From NCBI GenBank assembly GCA_016296635.1, contig JAEDIZ010000101.1, positions 1 through 7,485 on the forward strand: 7,485 nucleotides of DNA, in the 5' to 3' direction. Shown one piece after another: positions 1-5,103 of the stretch. The stretch's first letter is position 1. Each line of letters starts with the position of its first letter. A program made the translations under genes and the position numbers. The notes beneath the pieces were generated by a model. It did not search any database and was not told the origin of the DNA. It was given only the letters and a program-made list of their open reading frames with translations. Origin of the DNA: Oscillospiraceae bacterium. Lineage in GTDB: Bacteria; Bacillota; Clostridia; Oscillospirales; Oscillospiraceae.

Positions 1-739
1 CGCCCTTGCCCTTGGAGGTGACCTTATCGGGATCCCAGTTCATGGACACGTCGATGACGATCTGACCGGGACGAACAAATTCCTTGGTCAGGCTCTTCAG
101 AACGCCTGCTGCGGAAACGATGATGTCCGCATTTCTTGCAACGGAAGCCACATCAACGGTCTTGGTATGGCAGACGGTAACGGTAGCGTTCTTTGCCAGC
201 AGCATCATGGCTGCGGGCTTGCCGACGACGAGGCTGCGGCCGATAACAACCGCATTCTTGCCCTTGCAGTCGATGCCGTAGTAGTCAAGAATTTCCATGC
301 AGGCCTGCGGAGTACAGGGTGCAAAGCCCAGCTTCTTGCCGGTGAACACGCCGGAGTTGGAGAGATCGGTCATGCAGTCGATATCCTTCTCGGCCTTCAG
401 ACGGTTGCAGATCTCGTCCTGATCTGCCTTCAGATGCTTGGGCAGCGGGCGGAACATCAGAACGCCGTGGATGGAATCGTTAGCGTTGATCTCATCGATC
501 TTTGCCAGCAGTTCTTCCTTTGTGACATCCTCGGGCAGCACGAACTTTTCAACTTCCACGCCGACTTCCTCTGCGCGCTTGGTTGCGCCGCGCTCATAGG
601 AAAGGTCGGAGGGATTCTCACCGCAGCGGATGATACCGAGCTTCGGGTTGATGCCCTGCTCCTTCAGCGCTGCAACCTTAGCCTGCAGCTTTTCGACCAT
701 AGCTGCGGTAACTTCTTTTGCCAGTAACTGTTTTGCCAT
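1..739 (-). CDS. folD: Methylenetetrahydrofolate dehydrogenase, FolD family (3' end beyond window); probably dehydrogenase only
   Basis: Interconverts 5,10-methylene-THF and 5,10-methenyl-THF in the methyl branch of the Wood-Ljungdahl pathway; cytosolic. The 246 visible codons cover most of a family that usually has about 280-290 residues. Seen: a GENP motif at 40-43, the folate-site Tyr48, the PCTP motif at 141-144, and the dinucleotide-binding GRSLVVGKP at 167-175. The KDxD motif (118-121) is kept. Odd: aligned to E. coli FolD, the Y-x-x-x-K catalytic lysine is Ala52, and the catalytic Gln of the LVQLPLP motif is Phe96 (LMFRPLP, 94-100). These two residues carry the cyclohydrolase reaction in bifunctional enzymes, so I infer a monofunctional dehydrogenase. 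The start at 739 follows GGGAGG with good spacing. The gene begins 15 bp after fchA and is co-transcribed with it. Choice of NAD or NADP cannot be decided here. Confidence 0.93.
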   Translation of the reverse strand, partial: MAKQLLAKEVTAAMVEKLQAKVAALKEQGINPKLGIIRCGENPSDLSYERGATKRAEEVGVEVEKFVLPEDVTKEELLAKIDEINANDSIHGVLMFRPLPKHLKADQDEICNRLKAEKDIDCMTDLSNSGVFTGKKLGFAPCTPQACMEILDYYGIDCKGKNAVVIGRSLVVGKPAAMMLLAKNATVTVCHTKTVDVASVARNADIIVSAAGVLKSLTKEFVRPGQIVIDVSMNWDPDKVTSKGKG

Positions 740-754
740 TTTCTGTTCCTCCCG

Positions 755-1375
755 TTATTTGAAGAAACCGGCTTTTACGGTTTCAAAAATTTCATCAGCC
801 AGCTTGCCGTAGGTTTCCAGCATGCCGAGGCACTTTGCGTTCATTTCTTCTGCGACCGTGCGGTTCTGCAAAGTCTTGGTGTTAATGAACACGTTGAGAG
901 ATGCTGCCTGCAGGGCAGACTTCACGATAACCGCGCCACAGCCTGCGTCGGAAACAGCCAGGCGAGAACCCTTATCGGCAAAGACCTTGATGCAGTCGAG
1001 TGCTTCGCAGCACAGCTCCATGATGTGCATGGGAACCTGGCATGCAGTAATGGTGGCCTTCTCCATGATCTCGGGTCTGGAGGGGTCATCCTTCGGGATG
1101 CCGTAAGCCTTGGACAGCGGGATAAAGCCCTCTGCATCCGCGGGAACCTGATCGAGCAGTGCCGTCTGCAGCGCATCGCACTTTGCCATCAGAGCCTTGA
1201 TTTCTTCTTCAACCTCGGCATACTTCTTCTTGCCAACGGTCAGAGAGCCGACCATATTGCCAAGGGCCGTGCCGAGAGCCGCCACCAGCGCGGAAGCACC
1301 GCCGCCGCCGGGTGCGGGTTCATTGGATGCCAGAACCGTGACAAACTCACGGCAGGATTTTGTTGTATAGTCCAT
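755..1375 (-). CDS. fchA: Methenyltetrahydrofolate cyclohydrolase / cyclodeaminase family protein (FchA-like)
   Basis: A 206-residue protein of the formiminotransferase-cyclodeaminase C-terminal family, to which the FchA cyclohydrolases belong. Seen: the glycine-rich PAPGGGGASALVAALG segment (20-35), the helix with VGKKKY (47-52), the ACQVPMHIMELCCEAL helix (111-126), and the SDAGCGAVIVKSAL and NVFIN segments (142-165), all in family order and at normal length. Two activities are known in the family: formimino-THF cyclodeaminase and methenyl-THF cyclohydrolase. The setting between formyl-THF synthetase and FolD, and the loss of cyclohydrolase residues in that FolD, favour cyclohydrolase (formyl-THF to methenyl-THF). 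The order fhs-fchA-folD matches what I recall for Acetobacterium woodii. The start at 1375 (MDYTTK) has AAGGAG six bases upstream; upstream in-frame starts at 1390 and 1432 lack such a site, and 1432 lies upstream of the intergenic hairpin. Confidence 0.92.
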   Translation of the reverse strand: MDYTTKSCREFVTVLASNEPAPGGGGASALVAALGTALGNMVGSLTVGKKKYAEVEEEIKALMAKCDALQTALLDQVPADAEGFIPLSKAYGIPKDDPSRPEIMEKATITACQVPMHIMELCCEALDCIKVFADKGSRLAVSDAGCGAVIVKSALQAASLNVFINTKTLQNRTVAEEMNAKCLGMLETYGKLADEIFETVKAGFFK

Positions 1376-1381
1376 ACTGTT

Positions 1382-1387
1382 CTCCTT
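1382..1387 (-). promoter_or_regulatory. Ribosome binding site fixing the fchA start
   Basis: AAGGAG lies six bases before the ATG at 1375. It selects the 206-residue form of FchA over N-terminally longer readings. The CUCCU in the upstream hairpin (1399-1428) is complementary to this site. Confidence 0.8.
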
Positions 1388-1398
1388 CATAAAAGAAT

Positions 1399-1428
1399 GC
1401 AGGAGGTGGGGCAAGCCCCACCCCCTGC
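1399..1428 (-). other. Strong intercistronic hairpin between fhs and fchA
   Basis: The minus strand carries two arms, GCAGGGGGTGGGG and CCCCACCTCCTGC, that pair over 13 positions (one G-U) around a CUUG tetraloop. It begins about 25 bases after the fhs stop and ends 23 bases before the fchA ATG. The following bases, ATTCTTTT, are only a weak U-tract, so it may be a partial terminator or attenuator that lowers fchA-folD relative to fhs, or an RNA stability or processing element. Its 3' arm contains CACCTCCT, the same as the 16S anti-Shine-Dalgarno sequence. The structure is seen; the role is inferred. Confidence 0.75.
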
Positions 1429-1453
1429 GCACAATCTCGTAGAGTTTTCTAAA

Positions 1454-3262
1454 TCAGAACAGGCCGCTGACCTTGCCGGTCTCGGTGTCGACGTCGATGC
1501 GGCGGTATGCGGGGTTCGCAGCAGTACCGGGCATCATGGAAATCGTACCCGCCATCGGGCAGAGGAACTTTGCGCCACCGTATTCAAGGATGTCACGGAT
1601 TGCAAGACGCCAGCCCTTCGGCTCGCCCTTCTTGGTGGGATCGTCGGACAGGGACAGATGGGTCTTAACCATCATGGTGCAGTAATCCTTGTACTTGGGA
1701 TCGCTTTCGAAGCGTTCAGCCTTCTGAACAGCCAGAGGAGCCCAGTCAACGCCGTCAGCGCCGTAGACTTCCTTTGCGATCAGCTCAACGCGCTGACGCA
1801 GCGGCATATCCAGGTCGTACAGGAACTTGACTTCGACGGGATCTTCACAAGCTTCCACAACAGCCTTTGCCAGTTCGATTGCGCCTTCGCCGCCGTATCT
1901 CCAGTGGTTGGATTCTGCGCAGCGGACACCGTGCTCAGCACAGAGCTTCTTCAGCAGAGCGATTTCTGCGTCGGTATCGGTGAAGAAACGGTTGATGCAG
2001 ACGACCGGGTTGATGCCGGACTTCTTGATGGTAGCAACATGGTGGAACAGGTTGCAGGTGCCCTTTTCGAGCAGTTCGAGGTTCTCTTCGGTGTATTCCT
2101 TAGCAAGAGGAGCACCCGGGGTGACCTTCGGGCCGCCGCCATGCATCTTAAGAGCACGAACGGTTGCGACCAGAACAGAGACGTTCGGAGTCAGGCCGGA
2201 CAGACGGGTCTTGACGTTCCAGAACTTTTCAAAGCCGATATCAGCAGCGAAGCCGGATTCGGTGACATGATAGTCGAACAGCTTCAGAGCCAGGCGGTCA
2301 GCAATAACGGAGGACTGGCCGATAGCGATGTTTGCGAACGGGCCTGCATGGACAAGAACCGGCTGATGCTCAACAGAGTAGCACATGGTCGGGTTGATGC
2401 AGTTACGCATCCATGCAGTCATAGCGCCTGCAACTTCGAGGTCTTCGCAGGTGACGGGCTCGCCGCTGCGGGAATATGCTACAACGATCTTACCGATACG
2501 CTCACGCAGATCCTTCAGATCGCGGGCAACAGCCAGGATAGCCATCAGCTCGGAACCGACAGCGATGCCGAACTTGGATTCCATCATGTAGCCGTCCAGA
2601 CGGCCGCCGATGCCGATGATGATGTTGCGCAGGCCCTGTGCGCAGAAGTCCATGACCCAGCCCATCTCAATACGCTTGGGGTCGATGTCGAGGCGCTTCA
2701 GGCCCTTGCTTGCCAGCCATTCGTCGTTGTTGTTGCGCTCGTGCTGCATACGGGCGTTCAGAGCGACCATAGCCAGGTTATGTGCGTTCATGATGTCGTT
2801 GATGTCGCCGGTCAGACCGAGGGAGAACTCAGTCATCGGCATCAGAAGAGCGTTGCCGCCGCCTGCTGCAGTACCCTTGACATTCATGGTCGGGCCGCCG
2901 GAGGGCTGACGCAGAGCGCCGCCGACATTCAGGCCGAGCTTGCCGAGACCTTCGATCAGGCCGAGGGAAACGGTGGACTTGCCTTCGCCGAACGGAGTCG
3001 GGGTGATAGCAGTAACTTCGATGAACTTGCCGTCGGGCTTATCCTTCAGACGATTCATGACTTTGATGAAGTCGATCTTCGGAGTCTTTCCGTAAGGAAT
3101 GATTTCCTCAGGCAGCAGGCCGAGCTTTTCACGGAAGAAATCAACAGGAGGCAGAGTCTTCTCTGCTTCTTCTGCGATCTGCCAGTCCTTATAAATTGTC
3201 GGGTCCAGCGTTACGCGGCCATCAGGTGCAACATACTTACCATCTTTGAATTCGATTGCCAT
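1454..3262 (-). CDS. fhs: Formate-tetrahydrofolate ligase (formyl-THF synthetase), divergent eukaryote-like type
   Basis: Joins formate to THF using ATP, giving 10-formyl-THF, the entry step of the Wood-Ljungdahl methyl branch; cytosolic. At 602 residues it is longer than the usual bacterial enzyme of about 556. Seen: P-loop TPTPFGEGKST (87-97), RQPSGGP (118-124), VKGTAAGGG (128-136), LTGDI (150-154), VHAGPFANIA (304-313), VATVRALKMHGGGP (365-378), Trp454 in HWRYGG, KTHLSLSDDP (533-542), and the C-terminal VSGLF. Several of these resemble the synthetase domain of eukaryotic C1-THF synthase as I recall it (ITPTP, RQPS, KTHLSLS, a GLF end) more than the common bacterial form (INPTPAGEGKTT, REPSLGP). 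Odd substitutions are GTAAGGG for GGAAGGG and TGDIND for TGDIHA. The start at 3262 has AAGGAGG eight bases upstream. It is first in the fhs-fchA-folD operon, with its own strong promoter. Confidence 0.96.
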   Translation of the reverse strand: MAIEFKDGKYVAPDGRVTLDPTIYKDWQIAEEAEKTLPPVDFFREKLGLLPEEIIPYGKTPKIDFIKVMNRLKDKPDGKFIEVTAITPTPFGEGKSTVSLGLIEGLGKLGLNVGGALRQPSGGPTMNVKGTAAGGGNALLMPMTEFSLGLTGDINDIMNAHNLAMVALNARMQHERNNNDEWLASKGLKRLDIDPKRIEMGWVMDFCAQGLRNIIIGIGGRLDGYMMESKFGIAVGSELMAILAVARDLKDLRERIGKIVVAYSRSGEPVTCEDLEVAGAMTAWMRNCINPTMCYSVEHQPVLVHAGPFANIAIGQSSVIADRLALKLFDYHVTESGFAADIGFEKFWNVKTRLSGLTPNVSVLVATVRALKMHGGGPKVTPGAPLAKEYTEENLELLEKGTCNLFHHVATIKKSGINPVVCINRFFTDTDAEIALLKKLCAEHGVRCAESNHWRYGGEGAIELAKAVVEACEDPVEVKFLYDLDMPLRQRVELIAKEVYGADGVDWAPLAVQKAERFESDPKYKDYCTMMVKTHLSLSDDPTKKGEPKGWRLAIRDILEYGGAKFLCPMAGTISMMPGTAANPAYRRIDVDTETGKVSGLF

Positions 3263-3281
3263 TGATAGTTCCTCCTTATAC

Positions 3282-3304
3282 TCCGGGCTCTTTACTCCCC
3301 CGGA
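3282..3304 (-). other. Hairpin just upstream of the fhs ribosome binding site
   Basis: TCCGGG and CCCGGA pair over six bases around an 11-base loop (GGAGTAAAGAG). The stem ends four bases before the AAGGAGG of fhs (3271-3277), so it could influence ribosome access. It is one of three potential hairpins in the same leader. Confidence 0.55.
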
Positions 3305-3321
3305 AATGTATTTCGATATGT

Positions 3322-3351
3322 GCGCTGTTTTTTCCTCTGCATTGCCAGCGC
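3322..3351 (-). other. Middle hairpin of the fhs leader
   Basis: GCGCTG and CAGCGC pair perfectly around an 18-base loop that contains ATGCAGAG. That loop sequence is also the right arm of a longer-range inverted repeat with 3379-3386, so the two pairings exclude each other. The function is unknown. Confidence 0.4.
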
Positions 3352-3354
3352 TTC

Positions 3355-3376
3355 AATCGATACCTTATTATCGATT
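3355..3376 (-). promoter_or_regulatory. Perfect inverted repeat at the fhs transcription start (operator or first leader hairpin)
   Basis: AATCGATA and TATCGATT are exact inverted repeats separated by six bases (ATAAGG). The repeat starts about nine bases after the -10 box, so it falls at or just after the expected transcription start. That position suits a repressor operator; in RNA it would form an 8-bp, A/U-rich hairpin. The binding protein is not identified. Confidence 0.6.
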
Positions 3377-3384
3377 ACATGCAG

Positions 3385-3413
3385 AGTATATCACCAAAGA
3401 TATGGCTTGTCAA
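3385..3413 (-). promoter_or_regulatory. Near-consensus sigma-A promoter of fhs-fchA-folD
   Basis: The -35 box TTGACA (3408-3413) is a perfect match. The spacer is 17 bases, and the -10 box TATACT (3385-3390) is preceded by TGA, giving an extended -10. The DNA upstream of the -35 box is rich in A and T tracts, as in an UP element. Transcription should begin near 3378, leaving a leader of about 115 nt before the fhs ATG. A small inverted repeat (ATATC-6-GATAT, 3388-3403) overlaps the spacer and -10 box. Confidence 0.88.
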
Positions 3414-3485
3414 GGAAAAAGATATAGGAAGTAAAGAAAAAGCGCTCAAATTTTCCTGTTGTTTTTTGTTGAAATCATACGGTTT

Positions 3486-4448
3486 TTATGCAATGGGCTT
3501 TGCATCCGTGACCGTGACAACAGCCTTTTGTCTGAGCAGTTCCAGCACCTTTCCCGTGATGACGCTGCGTCGAACCGCGGCATAGAAGGTTTCATCCAGA
3601 TAGGGCTTCAGTTCTTCCATGGTCATGTTATTGTGACGGCAGACCAACTCCAGCTGCTCGTTCATTTCCTGCTCGTCCGTAGTCACTTCTTCAAGTTCTG
3701 CGATTCTCTCCACCGCTTTCTGCGTGCGAAGCGCCTCCTCCGCATCCGCGCGGGCGTCATTACGAAGCTGCTCTTCGGAAGAACCGGTAAACTGGCAGTA
3801 AGCTTCAAGCGTCAAGCCTCTCTGTGCCAGCTGCGCACGCAGATTTTCGATCTGCTCATTGACAGCTTCCGCCAGCTCCGCCACCGTCGGCGTATAGCTT
3901 AGCGTCATGGCCGCCTGCCGCAGCAGCTTCTGCCGCAGCTCCTGCTCACTCTGTGCATCATAATATGCCTGCATATCGGTTGCAACCTTGGCGCGCAGCA
4001 CTTCATAGTTCTGCAGGCCGAAAGCTTCTTTTGCAAAGTTATCATCCAGATTATAAAGCGTGCTGGTGCGGATCTCGTGGACATGGCAGCGGAACTCAGC
4101 AGCCTTGCCCGCCAGTTCCTCCGCGTGGTATTCGTCCGGAAACCGAACGAGGACGGTCACGTCATCACCGGGGTTCGTGCCGATCAGCTGCTCTTCAAAG
4201 CCGGGAATGAACATCCCGCTGCCAAGGGTCAGGGTCTGCTTTTCGGCGGTGCCGCCCTCGAACTGCTTGCCGTCGCAGAAGCCCGCATAGTCTAGAACCA
4301 GTTCGTCACCGTTTTGTGCCGGGCGATCCGTAATGACGTGAATGCAGGGATTCTGCTGCTGCATCCGCTCCAGCTGATGGTCGATCTCAACGTCTGTGAC
4401 CTTGACTCTTTCCAGCGTGGCCCGCAGACCCGAATAGGTAAACTCCAT
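3486..4448 (-). CDS. Trigger-factor-like PPIase/chaperone lacking the ribosome-binding domain
   Basis: A 320-residue protein against about 430 for full trigger factor. Residues 1-30 match the linker strand that leads into the PPIase domain (YSGLRATLERVKVTD). An FKBP-type PPIase domain spans about 47-126, with the trigger-factor hallmarks FEGGTAEK, LGSGMFIPGFEEQLIG and FPDEYHAEELAGK. A helical chaperone C-domain covers about 130-310. The N-terminal ribosome-binding domain of roughly 110 residues, with its GFRxGKxP loop, is absent. The shortening is not a broken 5' end: the ATG at 4448 has AAAGGAG eight bases upstream, and a different gene ends 34 bp before it. No signal peptide is visible, so it should be cytosolic. 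It is last in the acsV-like/DUF3786 operon. By inference it is a ribosome-free foldase or holdase, perhaps serving CODH/ACS or corrinoid proteins. Confidence 0.88.
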   Translation of the reverse strand: MEFTYSGLRATLERVKVTDVEIDHQLERMQQQNPCIHVITDRPAQNGDELVLDYAGFCDGKQFEGGTAEKQTLTLGSGMFIPGFEEQLIGTNPGDDVTVLVRFPDEYHAEELAGKAAEFRCHVHEIRTSTLYNLDDNFAKEAFGLQNYEVLRAKVATDMQAYYDAQSEQELRQKLLRQAAMTLSYTPTVAELAEAVNEQIENLRAQLAQRGLTLEAYCQFTGSSEEQLRNDARADAEEALRTQKAVERIAELEEVTTDEQEMNEQLELVCRHNNMTMEELKPYLDETFYAAVRRSVITGKVLELLRQKAVVTVTDAKPIA

Positions 4449-4482
4449 GTCTTTTTCTCCTTTGTATTCTTATGAAGATAAT

Positions 4483-5097
4483 TTACATTTTTGCCTTGAT
4501 GGCCGAAATCAGGATATCCCCTGCCACAACGCGATCCTCCGCCGCAAAACCGTCGGCAAAGTTATCAGAATAGAGGATCTGACTGGTCGGCGCGAATTCC
4601 TCATCTGCCTCATAGACCATGATCTGCATTTTATAGCCGTCCAGCAGTTCAAACTCATAACCGGCGTCTCCGTGGGGAATTTTCTTTGCGCCCATCTTTT
4701 CGCAGGCTGCGGCAAACTTTACCGCACGGGTGCCGAAGGTAAACGCAGCTCTTGTGAGGCATCTGCCCGTGTAGGGGCCGATATACATTTCGCCCCATGG
4801 CATCTCCCGGAAAGTCTTATACTCCCGGAACAGTCCCGCCTGCCGGCCTTCCAGCAGAAAACGGAGCAAAAAAGTCTGACAAGGAATATTCTTTAGTGCA
4901 AAAGCATCCGCTTCTTCTGCGCGGATGGCATAGTCCGGCCATGCAATCTGATAGTTTACGCCCAGAAGCCGAATCGAAAACGCCTTTCCGTCAAAGGGTA
5001 CGCCGCAGCGCATGGCGGCTTCTTGGGGATCCAGTTCCCGGAACTTTGCCTCATAGTGGGCAAATGGTACTTCTTCTTTATTATTCTGCACCTGCAT
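4483..5097 (-). CDS. DUF3786-family protein of unknown function
   Basis: A 204-residue soluble protein with no signal peptide or membrane segment. I place it in DUF3786 by recall of the family pattern: an N-terminal CGVPFDGKAFSIRLLG block (31-46), a central LLRFLLEGRQAG and PWGEMYIGPY region (77-109), and a C-terminal GDAGYEFELL plus DEEFAPTSQILYSDN and AAEDRVVAGDIL signature (143-196). Cysteines are at 31, 73, 113 and 132, but they form no recognisable cluster-binding motif. The start at 5097 has GGAG nine bases upstream; that site abuts the stop codon of the acsV-like gene, and the gap is only 6 bp, so translation is probably coupled to the corrinoid activator. The biochemical role is unknown; context suggests a part in corrinoid or CODH/ACS maturation. 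Family assignment is likely, not certain. Confidence 0.75.
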   Translation of the reverse strand: MQVQNNKEEVPFAHYEAKFRELDPQEAAMRCGVPFDGKAFSIRLLGVNYQIAWPDYAIRAEEADAFALKNIPCQTFLLRFLLEGRQAGLFREYKTFREMPWGEMYIGPYTGRCLTRAAFTFGTRAVKFAAACEKMGAKKIPHGDAGYEFELLDGYKMQIMVYEADEEFAPTSQILYSDNFADGFAAEDRVVAGDILISAIKAKM

Positions 5098-5103
5098 CGT
5101 CTA

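Larger units (their letters stand above)
3263..3485 (-). other. Intergenic regulatory region upstream of fhs
   Basis: This 223-bp gap is the longest non-coding stretch in the window. It holds an A/T-rich upstream part (about 3414-3485), the promoter (3385-3413), the inverted repeat at the start site, two further hairpins, and the AAGGAGG of fhs (3271-3277). There is no convincing intrinsic terminator for the preceding trigger-factor-like gene, so some read-through into fhs is possible. No match to the cobalamin or THF riboswitch consensus sequences I can recall was seen. Confidence 0.8.

Noticed and set aside
1376..1432. Longer FchA starting at 1432 or 1390
   Set aside because: These starts have no suitable ribosome binding site; the 1432 reading passes through the intercistronic hairpin. 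The ATG at 1375 has AAGGAG at ideal spacing and matches family length.
1025..3265. A 746-codon open frame on the plus strand opposite fchA and fhs
   Set aside because: It lies antisense to two well-recognised genes, has a composition typical of a complement-strand shadow (rich in Ala, Asp, His, Gln, Cys), has no ribosome binding site and resembles no family I know. The codon bias of the minus-strand genes explains the lack of stops.
3263..3380. A THF or cobalamin riboswitch in the fhs leader
   Set aside because: The conserved core sequences of these classes, as far as I can recall them, are not seen. Three hairpins alone do not identify a class; an Rfam covariance search would settle it.
3414..3485. 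A possible intrinsic terminator after the trigger-factor-like gene
   Set aside because: The only pairing (GAAAA with TTTTC around a GAGCGC-containing loop) is five A/T-rich pairs, too weak to call.
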